Assembly (NCBI GenBank): GCA_040403095.1
Contig: JBBALI010000016.1
Coordinates: forward strand, 1 to 64,000
From: JAQVCM01 sp040403095
Lineage (GTDB): Bacteria > Bacteroidota > Bacteroidia > Flavobacteriales_D > Crocinitomicaceae
Direction: 5' to 3'
Length of the DNA: 64,000 bases
Below the pieces are notes generated by a model that searched no databases, was not told the DNA's origin, and saw only the letters and a list, made by a program, of their open reading frames with translations. This document shows positions 7,629 to 16,092 of the stretch, one piece after another (within the stretch, counting starts at the first letter, position 1; every line of letters begins with the position of its first letter). Made by a program: the position numbers and the translations under genes.

Positions 7629-8039
7629 ATGGGAAGAAAACTCGCACTTGATTTTGGATTGAAAAGAACAGGAATTGCCATCACAGATGAAATGAATATC
7701 ATTGCTTCTGGTTTAACAACTGTTGATAGTCGCGAATTGATGGGCTTTCTAGAAAAAACGGTCTTGGAAAAAAATGTCGATACCATTGTTTTGGGAGAAC
7801 CTAAAAGATTGAACAATGAAGATTCTCATATCACGCAAAATGTTCGATTTTTGAAAGAAGATTTGGAAAAAAAATTTCCTTCGTTGAAAATCGTTTTGAT
7901 GGACGAAAGATTTACTTCCAAAATGGCTTTTCAATCGATGATTGATGGCGGTCTAAATAAAAAACAACGACAAAATAAAGCACTTGTTGACGAGATTAGC
8001 GCGACCATTATTTTACAATCATATATGAATCAATTCTAA
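7629..8039 (+). CDS. ruvX: Holliday junction resolvase-like RuvX/YqgF nuclease
   Basis: An RNase H-fold protein of the YqgF/RuvX family, linked to processing of the 5' end of pre-16S rRNA and possibly to Holliday junctions. The 136 residues begin with the family's metal-site strand GRKLALDFGLKRTGIAITD. They contain the LGEPKRLN segment (family V-GxP-N), MDERFTSKMA with the conserved D-E-R, and the C-terminal LVDEISATIILQ. Length is normal. A 1-base gap separates it from pabB, so the two are surely co-transcribed. Confidence 0.93.
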   Translation: MGRKLALDFGLKRTGIAITDEMNIIASGLTTVDSRELMGFLEKTVLEKNVDTIVLGEPKRLNNEDSHITQNVRFLKEDLEKKFPSLKIVLMDERFTSKMAFQSMIDGGLNKKQRQNKALVDEISATIILQSYMNQF

Positions 8040-8040
8040 A

Positions 8041-9258
8041 ATGAAATCTTTTCCAAGGGCATATTTTTATACAAATTCAGATCGTACTTTGTTCTTTTTT
8101 GGCGACGGACCGATTTTGAAATGTCAAGTTGGGAACGCTTTAAATTTATTGGACGAATTTTTAGAAGAGAATCAAAATCGTTATTTGGTTAATTTTTTAG
8201 GATATGATTTGAAGAATGAAATCGAGGATCTGAAAAGTGAAAACAAAGATTTTCTTCATTTTCCAGATTTGTTTTGTTGGAATCCCGCTTTTGTCGTTTC
8301 TTTAGAAAAAGGAAAAGATCCAATTTATCTGCAAGGAGAAAAGTCTGATTTTTCTGAAAAAGAAATTGAAAATTGGTTAGATGAATTGAATCAGCCGAAA
8401 AAAGAATTGCCGAAAATTCATTTCAAAGCGCAAATTTCTAAAACGAATTATCTAGAAACAGTGAAAGTTTTACAAAATGAGATTCAACATGGAAATACCT
8501 ATGAATTAAACTTTTGTCAAACATTTGTCGCTGAAAATGCACCTGATTTTGATGCGCTTGAATTGGTCAAGCAACAAATTGAACTTACGCAAGCACCATT
8601 TTCAGTCTTTTTGGAATTTGATCAATTTCAGGTTTTTTGCGGCAGTCCAGAGAGATTTATTCAGAAAGCCGGAAATAAAATCATTTCAGAACCAATCAAA
8701 GGAACTATCAAGCGCGGAAGTAATTTGGAGGAAGATGAACAACTGAAAATCCAATTGAAATCCGACCCAAAAGAACGCGCTGAGAACATTATGATTGCCG
8801 ATTTAGTAAGAAACGATTTGTCTAGAATTGCCAAAAAGAATTCTGTGAAAGTGGAGGATTTGTGCGGCATTCATACTTTTGAAACAGTGCATCACATGAT
8901 TTCGACCATCAGTTGCGAATTGAAAGAAAATTTAAAGTTTTCAGACATTATCAAAGCAACTTTTCCGATGGGTTCAATGACTGGCGCGCCTAAAATCAGT
9001 TCGATGGAATTAATCGAAAAGCACGAATCTTTCAAGCGTGGTCTATATTCTGGTTCAATTGGCTATTTCAAACCCGATGGTGATTTTGATTTCAACGTTG
9101 TGATACGAACATTCTTGCATAATTTAGAAAATCGTTGCCTAACATGTTCTGTAGGTGGTGCGATTACCATCCAAGCCGATGCAGAAAAGGAATATGACGA
9201 ATGTTTGGTGAAAGTGAAACGCATGGTTCAATTATTCGGCGATGATCAAGGAATCTGA
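8041..9258 (+). CDS. pabB: Aminodeoxychorismate synthase component I
   Basis: A chorismate-binding enzyme that makes 4-amino-4-deoxychorismate for folate synthesis. The 405 residues show SPERF (202-206), PIKGT (218-222), the E-N-I-M-I-A-D-L-V-R-N-D-L segment (about 250-260), GIHTFETVHHM and FPMGSMTGAPK. Lysine in PIKGT, in place of the alanine in anthranilate synthase (PIAGT), is the mark of PabB rather than TrpE. The glutaminase PabA and lyase PabC are not nearby. It lies between ruvX (1-base gap) and tilS (17-base overlap). Confidence 0.92.
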   Translation: MKSFPRAYFYTNSDRTLFFFGDGPILKCQVGNALNLLDEFLEENQNRYLVNFLGYDLKNEIEDLKSENKDFLHFPDLFCWNPAFVVSLEKGKDPIYLQGEKSDFSEKEIENWLDELNQPKKELPKIHFKAQISKTNYLETVKVLQNEIQHGNTYELNFCQTFVAENAPDFDALELVKQQIELTQAPFSVFLEFDQFQVFCGSPERFIQKAGNKIISEPIKGTIKRGSNLEEDEQLKIQLKSDPKERAENIMIADLVRNDLSRIAKKNSVKVEDLCGIHTFETVHHMISTISCELKENLKFSDIIKATFPMGSMTGAPKISSMELIEKHESFKRGLYSGSIGYFKPDGDFDFNVVIRTFLHNLENRCLTCSVGGAITIQADAEKEYDECLVKVKRMVQLFGDDQGI

Positions 9259-10507
9259 TTTTCAAAATAATTGGTCTTGGCTGAAAAACAAAAAGCTTTT
9301 TCTAGCTTGCAGTGGCGGTGTGGACTCGATGGTTTTGTTGCACTTATTATTGAAAGCTGATTTTCAAGTTTCCGTTCTACATGTCAATTATCATTTGCGG
9401 GGTGAAGATTCAAATAATGATGAGCAATTTGTAAAATCAACTTGCGAAAAATGGAGTTTGCCATTTTACTCAAGAAGTTTTGACACAAGGAAAATCTTGA
9501 GCGAAGAAGGCGGGAATTTGCAAGATGTCGCGCGGAAAATTCGTTACGATTGGTTCCACGAAATTACTGACCAACATTCAGATAATTTTATTCTTTTGGC
9601 GCATCACAACGACGATCAAGTGGAAACTTTCTTTCAGCACGTAGCCCGAAAATCGGGAATCATTGGTTTGGCAGGAATGTTGGAAAATCACAATCAAATT
9701 CTTCGTCCTCTATTAAACTTTTCGAAGGGAGAAATTTTAGAATTTGCAAAATCAACAAAAATTTCATGGCGAGAAGATGTTTCAAATGCTAAGAGTGATT
9801 ATACGCGCAATAAGCTGAGAAACGTCTTGTTGCCAGAAGTATTAGTTCAAATTCCAACAATAAAAGATTCAGTCTTGACATTGGTGAAAGCTTTTCAAAA
9901 TACCCAACAAGATTTAGAATTAAAAGTCAAACCAATCGTTTTAAATATTATTGAAACTCAAAAATTGAGTCACGTGAACTTTGATCATTTATCAGAATTT
10001 GAGCAAGTGGAAGTATTGAGAAGTCTAGGAATTCGACAAACAGCCATTTCCGAATTGCAAAAATTGAGAAAATCTCAAAAGGGAAAAAAAATGCACTTGG
10101 ATGGATTTGATATTTACCAAGATACTGATTGTTTTCTATTTAAAAATTTAGAAACAAATAAGGAAGAGGAAGAAAAATGGAAAGTCTGCCAGCAAAAAGT
10201 TGACGTTTTACCAACTCAATTCAATTTGCAGGAAATATACCTTGACTTTTCCAAAATCAAAGGCGAACTGAAATTGAGAAAATGGCAAAATGGCGACCGA
10301 ATGAAACCAATTGGCATGCAAGGTTCAAAATTAATTTCCGATATTTTGACTGAAGCAAAATTGTCTTCTATTGAAAAAGAAAATTCATTGGTTTTGGTTG
10401 ATGATGAAAAAATCATTTGGTGCGTTGGTTTCAAGATTTCGAGAGAAGCAATTCCAATTAAGTTAAGTAACTCAATTGTTAGCGTTTGGTTGGAAAAGCA
10501 GCAATAA
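9242..10507 (+). CDS. tilS: tRNA(Ile)-lysidine synthase
   Basis: Converts C34 of the AUA-reading tRNA-Ile to lysidine. The 421-residue protein has the N-type ATP pyrophosphatase P-loop SGGVDS (24-29), followed by HVNYHLRGEDS, LLAHHNDDQVETFF and the DVSNAKSDYTRNKLRN motif of TilS. The C-terminal roughly 100 residues match the TilS C-terminal domain (LRKWQNGDRMKPIGMQG). Its ATG lies inside the end of pabB (17-base overlap), so translation is probably coupled. It is essential in most bacteria. Confidence 0.96.
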   Translation: MIKESDFQNNWSWLKNKKLFLACSGGVDSMVLLHLLLKADFQVSVLHVNYHLRGEDSNNDEQFVKSTCEKWSLPFYSRSFDTRKILSEEGGNLQDVARKIRYDWFHEITDQHSDNFILLAHHNDDQVETFFQHVARKSGIIGLAGMLENHNQILRPLLNFSKGEILEFAKSTKISWREDVSNAKSDYTRNKLRNVLLPEVLVQIPTIKDSVLTLVKAFQNTQQDLELKVKPIVLNIIETQKLSHVNFDHLSEFEQVEVLRSLGIRQTAISELQKLRKSQKGKKMHLDGFDIYQDTDCFLFKNLETNKEEEEKWKVCQQKVDVLPTQFNLQEIYLDFSKIKGELKLRKWQNGDRMKPIGMQGSKLISDILTEAKLSSIEKENSLVLVDDEKIIWCVGFKISREAIPIKLSNSIVSVWLEKQQ

Positions 10508-10592
10508 TCTTTCCTCTTTAAACTATTTTACATTAAAAAAATTTGGAATTTAAATTTAGATTTTTTAATTTAAACTTCTAAATCAAAAAACC

Positions 10593-10871
10593 ATGCAAGT
10601 ATTAGAATTCCAAACAATTGAAAAAGAGACCGTTCCTACTCTTTCTTTCCATGGAGAGAAGGTTTTTAAGCAACATCCAGAAATTAGACAACAACTTGAG
10701 CAAGCAACAAGGCTTGGAAATGGGTATCATACAAAGGTTTCGATTTATTTTCATGATGATGAAGGTTTGAAACGCGTTGAGACAACAATTTGGGCAACTG
10801 GTGCAAACTATATTTGTCTCAAAGGAGGTGTTTGGATTCCAATATCAAGAATTCAAGAAGTCAAATTTTAA
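10593..10871 (+). CDS. Small conserved protein of unknown function
   Basis: A 92-residue cytoplasmic protein with no signal peptide or membrane segment. The sequence resembles a small hypothetical protein common in Flavobacteriales, with a pattern like VETTIWATGANYICLKGG followed by IPISRI. The C-terminal half is probably beta-rich. I do not recognise a function. It stands alone between tilS and the DsbD-like genes. The AT-rich 85-base region upstream holds no clear TAnnTTTG box. Confidence 0.75.
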   Translation: MQVLEFQTIEKETVPTLSFHGEKVFKQHPEIRQQLEQATRLGNGYHTKVSIYFHDDEGLKRVETTIWATGANYICLKGGVWIPISRIQEVKF

Positions 10872-10972
10872 TCAATAAAATAAGGGTTTTTTATTTTACT
10901 TAATTTTTATTTCTAGTTTGGAAATACAAGAATAATTACGAACTCGTTAACAAAGAAGTCCGTTTCATTTTG

Positions 10973-10980
10973 TAGATTTG
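10973..10980 (+). promoter_or_regulatory. -7 promoter element of dsbD-type gene pair
   Basis: TAGATTTG fits TAnnTTTG and lies 45 bases upstream of the ATG at 11026. It supports the internal start there rather than the ATG at 10981, which would sit at the transcription start. Confidence 0.55.
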
Positions 10981-11025
10981 ATGTTGAAATTGGCAAATTT
11001 TGCAGTTTTCAATAAATTTCAACAG

Positions 11026-11463
11026 ATGAAACGGATTTTTCTTTTTTTTACATGTATTTTTCTTGCGTCAAATTTGAACGCTCAAGAAGCAATACAATGG
11101 GAATTTAATTACAACGAGAAAACAAATCAAGTTGAAATTGTAGCAAACATAAAAGACGGTTGGCATTTATATAGCCAACATATTAAAAATGATGTTGGAC
11201 CAATTCCAACTTCAATCACTTTTAAATCTTCAAATGATTTTCAATTAATTGGCGCAGTTGCAGAACCACAGCCCATTCAAAAATACGATGAGAATTTTGA
11301 AGCAACTTTAGACTTTTTTGAGCACAAAGTCATTTTTACTCAAAAAATAAAAGCGAAAAAAGCGAGTGTTTTAGAAGGCTCAGTTACTTTCATGGTTTGC
11401 AACGAAACGATGTGTTTACCGCCAGTAGACAAACAATTTAAAATCACAATTCCGAAAAATTAA
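11026..11463 (+). CDS. Secreted DsbD N-terminal-domain-like protein
   Basis: A 145-residue periplasmic protein. The signal peptide MKRIFLFFTCIFLASNLNAQ ends with the AxQ pattern common in this phylum. The mature part resembles the DsbD alpha (DsbC-interacting) immunoglobulin-like domain, with WHLYSQH near the N-terminus and a late VCNETMCLPP, which places two cysteines six residues apart as in DsbD-alpha. The start at 11026 is chosen for the signal peptide. It is directly followed (14 bases) by full-length dsbD, which carries its own similar domain, so it may be an additional reductant partner of DsbD (inference). Confidence 0.82.
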   Translation: MKRIFLFFTCIFLASNLNAQEAIQWEFNYNEKTNQVEIVANIKDGWHLYSQHIKNDVGPIPTSITFKSSNDFQLIGAVAEPQPIQKYDENFEATLDFFEHKVIFTQKIKAKKASVLEGSVTFMVCNETMCLPPVDKQFKITIPKN

Positions 11464-11477
11464 CATACAATTATAGC

Positions 11478-13562
11478 ATGATACATTTAAAATTAAGACC
11501 AATCATATTGCTTTTCGTAAGCATCTTTTTGCTAGGAAATATTGCATTAGCGCAACCTAGTTGGAAAGATAAAATGACTTTAGATTATTCAGTTGCAAAA
11601 GATGGAGACTGTAAAGCAGTCATCAAATTTAAGGCGAAATTGATTCCTGGCTTTCATGTTTTTTCCGTTTCGCACGATCCTGAAAAAGCTGATTTTACTG
11701 GAACTCCAACAACAATTGAAATTGAGCCTTCGAAAAATTACAAATTGATTGGTAAACTAACTGAATCTAAAAAGCCAACGGTTCACAAAGATGAATTTGG
11801 AATTTCTTTGTACTTCGAAAACTCAGTTGATTTTTTACAGAAGGTTGAAGTGTTGACCGACAAAGCTTTCGTTATGGATGTTCGCCTGACGGGTCAAATT
11901 TGTGATGAAATGGGTTGTGTTTTTGTAAACAAAGACTTCAAAGTTGAATTCAAAAATTACAAACCTTGTTCAATTACTGAAGTTCCTGATGAGAATTCAA
12001 ATCAGACAGTTTCCAGTTCAGATACGAGTAAAAACGCGGTAAAAGAAGTTGAAGATCAAGACAACGAAAAATCAACTGCTGATGAAATAAAGGAATCAAA
12101 TCCGAGCAAAAAGAAAGCCGATTCATTTTGGATTACTTTCTTGAAAGGTTTTGGCGGAGGTTTAATCGCTTTATTGACACCGTGTGTTTTCCCAATGATT
12201 CCAATGACAGTGACGTTTTTCACTAAACAATCTGGTTCACGTCGAAAAGGAATTATGAACGTTCTACTTTACGGCGTTTCAATCATTTTGATTTATGTAA
12301 CCATTGGATTGGTGATCACTGCTAGTAGGGGACCTTCAGGATTGAATGATTTGTCAACCAATGTGTGGATGAATCTTTTATTCTTCTCCATTTTCATGAT
12401 TTTTGCCTTCTCTTTTTTGGGTGCATTTGAAATTAGAATGCCGAGTAAATGGGTGAATAAAGCAGATGGAAATGCTGATAAAGGCGGATTAATGGGAATT
12501 TTCTTTATGGCTTTCACCTTGAGTTTGGTTTCGTTTTCTTGCACAGGACCAATTATCGGAACGTTGTTGGTTGAATCTTTTACAAGCGGAAGTATGATGG
12601 GACCAGCAATCGGAATGATTGGTTTTTCTTCAGCACTTGCCATTCCATTTACATTGTTTGCGATTTTCCCAGGTTGGTTGAATTCATTGCCACAGTCTGG
12701 TGGTTGGTTAAACTCTGTGAAAGTAGTTTTAGGATTATTAGAATTAGCACTTGCTTTGAAATTCTTGTCCGGAATCGATTTGGCTTACCATTGGGGAGTT
12801 TTGACAAGAGAAATTTTCATTGCCATTTGGATTGTTATTTTCTTTGTCATTGGTTTCTATTTACTCGGAAAAATCAAGTTTTCGCATGATTCAAATGTGG
12901 AAAGATTGACAGTTACACGTTTTATGTTTGCGTTGTTAGCACTAGTTTTTGCAGTTTATTTAGTGCCAGGAATGTGGGGCGCGCCGTTGAAATTGATTGA
13001 TGGTGTAGCACCTCCAAGATCTCATTCAGAAGACAATTTCCGTTTCGTTCGAGGTGAATCGAATGGGGGAGGAACTGCTGTTGCTGATCCAATTTTTCAA
13101 GAGTACAGAAAAGACATGCACGAAATCGATGGAGATTTATTGGTTTTCCATGATTTAGACAAAGCGCAAGAATACGCCAAAAAGGTAAATAAACCTGTTT
13201 TGTTAGACTTTACAGGGTACAATTGTCCTAATTGTCGTAGAACTGAATCAACTGTTTGGACAGACACCAAAATCAGCTCAATTTTGAAAAATGAGGTTGT
13301 GATTGCTTCTTTGTATGTAGATGACAAAGCGAAATTGCCAAAATCCGAATGGAAATTTTCTAAAGCTTTGGACAGTGAAATGCGCACCGTTGGAAACAAA
13401 TGGGGCGATTATCAAATTCGTAAATACAACCAATTGTCGCAACCATTGTATGTATTGACAGATCCTGAAGGAAATGACTTGACCAAACCGATGGGATATG
13501 AATCAAACATTGATGTTTACAAATCTTTCTTAGAAAAAGGGTTGAAGAAATATAAGAAATAG
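11478..13562 (+). CDS. dsbD: Thiol:disulfide interchange protein DsbD
   Basis: Carries electrons from cytoplasmic thioredoxin across the inner membrane to periplasmic oxidoreductases. The 694 residues show a signal peptide (1-26, ending ALAQ), an N-terminal alpha domain with CDEMGC, a charged low-complexity linker (about 175-210), and a membrane domain of about eight helices with redox cysteines in TPCVFP (C236) and FSCTGP (C355). A C-terminal thioredoxin fold follows with CPNC (C583, C586). The active site is CPNC rather than the more usual CVAC/CGPC. Order and length match DsbD. It forms a unit with the upstream single-domain homologue and ends at a strong terminator. Confidence 0.93.
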   Translation: MIHLKLRPIILLFVSIFLLGNIALAQPSWKDKMTLDYSVAKDGDCKAVIKFKAKLIPGFHVFSVSHDPEKADFTGTPTTIEIEPSKNYKLIGKLTESKKPTVHKDEFGISLYFENSVDFLQKVEVLTDKAFVMDVRLTGQICDEMGCVFVNKDFKVEFKNYKPCSITEVPDENSNQTVSSSDTSKNAVKEVEDQDNEKSTADEIKESNPSKKKADSFWITFLKGFGGGLIALLTPCVFPMIPMTVTFFTKQSGSRRKGIMNVLLYGVSIILIYVTIGLVITASRGPSGLNDLSTNVWMNLLFFSIFMIFAFSFLGAFEIRMPSKWVNKADGNADKGGLMGIFFMAFTLSLVSFSCTGPIIGTLLVESFTSGSMMGPAIGMIGFSSALAIPFTLFAIFPGWLNSLPQSGGWLNSVKVVLGLLELALALKFLSGIDLAYHWGVLTREIFIAIWIVIFFVIGFYLLGKIKFSHDSNVERLTVTRFMFALLALVFAVYLVPGMWGAPLKLIDGVAPPRSHSEDNFRFVRGESNGGGTAVADPIFQEYRKDMHEIDGDLLVFHDLDKAQEYAKKVNKPVLLDFTGYNCPNCRRTESTVWTDTKISSILKNEVVIASLYVDDKAKLPKSEWKFSKALDSEMRTVGNKWGDYQIRKYNQLSQPLYVLTDPEGNDLTKPMGYESNIDVYKSFLEKGLKKYKK

Positions 13563-13594
13563 GATTTTTGAAATAGTTATCAATATTCTAACAC

Positions 13595-13631
13595 AAAAAA
13601 AACGGAAGCAAATCAATCGCTTCCGTTTTTT
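13595..13631. terminator. Bidirectional terminator between dsbD and pepT
   Basis: AAAACGGAAGC and GCTTCCGTTTT form an 11-bp perfect stem with a 9-base loop, flanked by A and T runs. It serves both convergent genes. Confidence 0.92.
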
Positions 13632-13648
13632 ATGAGGAATAATTTAGT

Positions 13649-14899
13649 TTAATTTTCAGCTCGTTGCTCCCAAATTGGTAACAGTTGAGCCAAAGTATCA
13701 ACCGCTTTTTGCATGTCTTGTACGCTCACATATTCATGTTTGGAATGAATCGCCATTTCCCCAGTAAAGATATTTGGACAAGGCAATCCCATGAATGAAA
13801 GGCGCGAACCGTCAGTTCCACCGCGAATAATTGTTGGTCTTGGAGTGATTCCCGCTTTTTCCATCGCTTCAATGGCATAATCAGTCACAAAAGGAACATC
13901 TTGGATAATTTCTTTCATGTTGCGGTATTGCTCAGTTATTTGACAAGTATAAGTCGCTCCAGGAAATTGGGCAATGGTTGCTTTCATCAAATCTTCCAGA
14001 CGCGTTTCGTATTCTGCCAATTTGGAAGTAATGTGATCGCGAATGATAAAAGTAACTGTCGCTTCTTCCAAACCACCGTTAAATGAAGTTGGATGCACAA
14101 ATCCTTCTCTTCCAGAAGTCGTTTCCGGCGTCCAAGAATCTGTTGGCAATGAATTGATAAATGCAGAAGCAACTTTCATTGCATGGACCATTTTTCCTTT
14201 CGCATAACCTGGATGTGCGCTCACACCCGTTATGTGAAAACTCATCGCATCAGCGGAAAAAGATTCGTCTTCAATCGCGCCTAATTCTCCGCTGTCCATC
14301 GTGTAACCGTAATCAGCGTTTAATTTTTCCATGTCCAAATGTTCTACACCGCGACCAACTTCTTCGTCAGGCGTAAACAAAATGCGCAGATCACCGTGAA
14401 TTACTTCTGGATGATTCACCAAATAATGCGCAAAATCCATGATGATGGCAATTCCTGCTTTATCGTCAGATCCCAACAAAGTCAATCCGCTTGCAGTGAT
14501 AATATCGTCACCAATTTTTTCTTTCAAATATTTGTGTCTTTCCGAAGTAATGATTTGTTCATTGTCATCTGGCAAAACAATCGGACTTCCGTTCCAATTT
14601 CTATGAACAATTGGTTTTACATTCGTCCCGCTGCAATCTGGCGCAGTGTCCATGTGAGAACAAAGGCAAATGGTTGGAATATTTTTCTTGGATGAATTAC
14701 TTGGAACAGTCGCAAAAACATATCCCCATTCGTCCATTTCTGCGTCTTTGATTCCCATTTCCAACAATTCTTCAACCAGCACTTTGGCCAAATCTTTTTG
14801 TTTCATCGACGAAGGAAAAGAAGGAGAAACTGGGTCAGCAGTTGTGTCAATTTGAACGTATTTCAAGAAGCGTTCTTCAACAGTGTATTTATAATTCAT
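13649..14899 (-). CDS. pepT: Peptidase T (tripeptide aminopeptidase)
   Basis: An M20-family zinc aminopeptidase that removes the N-terminal residue of tripeptides. The 416 residues carry the family metal-ligand segments: CSHMDTAPD (H and D), GSDDKAG, TPDEEVGRG (catalytic and metal Glu) and a late AIHSKHEY histidine. Start 14899 (MNYKYTVEERF) is chosen because it fits the family N-terminus; a longer in-frame reading begins at 15013 but adds 38 unrelated residues across the promoter. A near-consensus -7 box TATCTTTA lies at 14919-14926 (minus). Confidence 0.94.
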   Translation of the reverse strand: MNYKYTVEERFLKYVQIDTTADPVSPSFPSSMKQKDLAKVLVEELLEMGIKDAEMDEWGYVFATVPSNSSKKNIPTICLCSHMDTAPDCSGTNVKPIVHRNWNGSPIVLPDDNEQIITSERHKYLKEKIGDDIITASGLTLLGSDDKAGIAIIMDFAHYLVNHPEVIHGDLRILFTPDEEVGRGVEHLDMEKLNADYGYTMDSGELGAIEDESFSADAMSFHITGVSAHPGYAKGKMVHAMKVASAFINSLPTDSWTPETTSGREGFVHPTSFNGGLEEATVTFIIRDHITSKLAEYETRLEDLMKATIAQFPGATYTCQITEQYRNMKEIIQDVPFVTDYAIEAMEKAGITPRPTIIRGGTDGSRLSFMGLPCPNIFTGEMAIHSKHEYVSVQDMQKAVDTLAQLLPIWEQRAEN

Positions 14900-14980
14900 G
14901 TGATTTCGATTTTGGGAATAAAGATAGGGAAATGTTGGGAGATATTGAGTTTCGCATGTTGAATGACAATTTTCAACCCA

Positions 14981-15010
14981 AAAAAAAAGACCGGCCAAAG
15001 CCAGTCTTTT
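14981..15010 (-). terminator. Terminator of ndk
   Basis: On the minus strand AAAAGACTGGC and GCCGGTCTTTT form a stem (one mismatch) with a 4-base loop, followed by a run of T. It lies between the ndk stop and the pepT promoter. Confidence 0.85.
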
Positions 15011-15032
15011 CAAAAATCTATTTAAAAATCAA

Positions 15033-15452
15033 TTAGATAATTTCGTTTGCAGCGAAATGAAATTTACCTTCGATTTCAGCATTTTCATCTGAGTCAGAAC
15101 CGTGAACAGCGTTACGGGCTTTTGATTCAGCGTAGTATTTACGGATTGTACCTTCAGCAGCTTCAGCTGGATCAGTAGCACCAATTAACGCACGGAAATC
15201 AGCTACTGCGTTTTCTTTTTCCAAGATTGCAGCTACGATTGGTCCAGAAGTCATGTATTCAACTAATTCACCATAAAAAGGTCTTTCAGCGTGAACTTCG
15301 TAAAATTTTTGCGCTTGTTCTGTTGTCAATTGTGTCAATTTCATCGCTTTGATTTCAAAACCAGCTGCGATAATCATGTCTATAATTTTTCCTGTGTGCT
15401 TGTTTTCAAGTGCATCAGGCTTCAACATCGTGAATGTTCTATTTGTTGCCAT
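15033..15452 (-). CDS. ndk: Nucleoside diphosphate kinase
   Basis: Balances NTP pools by transferring the gamma phosphate via a phosphohistidine. The 139-residue protein has the conserved TFTMLKPDA start, the RPFY...MTSGP segment and the active site NAVHGSDS with catalytic H117. Length is normal. It is monocistronic: a perfect -7 box lies upstream at 15475-15482 and a terminator directly downstream. Confidence 0.97.
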   Translation of the reverse strand: MATNRTFTMLKPDALENKHTGKIIDMIIAAGFEIKAMKLTQLTTEQAQKFYEVHAERPFYGELVEYMTSGPIVAAILEKENAVADFRALIGATDPAEAAEGTIRKYYAESKARNAVHGSDSDENAEIEGKFHFAANEII

Positions 15453-15474
15453 TTTCTTTTTTCTAAATTGGGTG

Positions 15475-15482
15475 CAAAGATA
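15475..15482 (-). promoter_or_regulatory. -7 promoter element of ndk
   Basis: The minus strand reads TATCTTTGCACCC, with a perfect TAnnTTTG. The same 13 bases recur at the rpsF promoter (21331-21343). Confidence 0.75.
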
Positions 15483-15542
15483 CGTTTTTTAGATTGAAGT
15501 CGGAAGTGATTGAGGAAAAGACTTGTTAATTTTGTGGAAAAA

Positions 15543-15674
15543 AGATGTTAGGATGTTAAGATATTAGGATATTAAGACGATTTACTTTGTAAGTCTAACA
15601 ATCCAACAATCCAACAATCTAATAATCTAACAATCCAATACCGACGAAGTCAGCCACGAAGTGAATCCAACAAT
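15543..15674. repeat. Intergenic short tandem repeats (ttaggatattaag / ccaacaatctaa type)
   Basis: The stretch begins with tandem variants of GATGTTAAGATATTAGG, then continues with repeated CCAACAATC(C/T)AA units, interrupted by CCGACGAAGTCAGCCACGAAGTGA. Similar wording occurs at 21381-21420 and 28190-28250. No gene is present. It looks like a dispersed intergenic repeat family in this genome. Confidence 0.6.
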
Positions 15675-16082
15675 CTAATCCTTCCGTTCATACTGGCAGC
15701 ACGCATGCAATTTCTTGTAAGCTTTGTCGTCGCCTTTGTATTTAACGTTGTCGTATCCAGCCAAGGCGATGTTTTTTTGAATTTGGTCTAAATTGATTTT
15801 GTTGGCGTCGAATTTCACGTTTATCAATTTTTTGTCTACGTTCCAATTCGCGCTTTCAACACCTTCCACTTTCAAGGATTTTTCGATGGTTTCTTTGCAC
15901 ATTTCGCAATTTCCCAAAACGGTAAAAGTTGTTTCGCCTTTGCCATCGATTATTGTCGTTTTGGTGAATTGACTGATTTTTTTGCTTACTGTTTCTGTGT
16001 TTTCACCACCACATGAAGCGAAGAAAACAATTGAAACTGTAATAAGTAAAAAGTTTACAGTTAATCTAATGTTTTTTTTCAT
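15675..16082 (-). CDS. HMA-domain lipoprotein, probable copper-binding
   Basis: A 135-residue lipoprotein. The signal sequence ends in the lipobox FASC (C24). The mature part is a heavy-metal-associated (ferredoxin-like) domain with the metal-binding motif GNCEMC (C59, C62) and the ending LAGYDNVKY. The tail carries HACC (126-129), a further possible metal site. The start at 16082 is chosen because it opens the signal sequence. It is 10 bases downstream of the multicopper oxidase gene, so the metal is probably copper (inference). It may buffer or deliver copper in the periplasm. Confidence 0.82.
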   Translation of the reverse strand: MKKNIRLTVNFLLITVSIVFFASCGGENTETVSKKISQFTKTTIIDGKGETTFTVLGNCEMCKETIEKSLKVEGVESANWNVDKKLINVKFDANKINLDQIQKNIALAGYDNVKYKGDDKAYKKLHACCQYERKD

Positions 16083-16092
16083 TTTAAAAAGT

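Noticed and set aside
8041..9258. Anthranilate synthase TrpE
   Set aside because: PIKGT instead of PIAGT, and no trp genes nearby; PabB fits better.
15453..15674. Short protein gene in the intergenic region
   Set aside because: Frames here only encode short tandem repeats with no start signal or codon bias.
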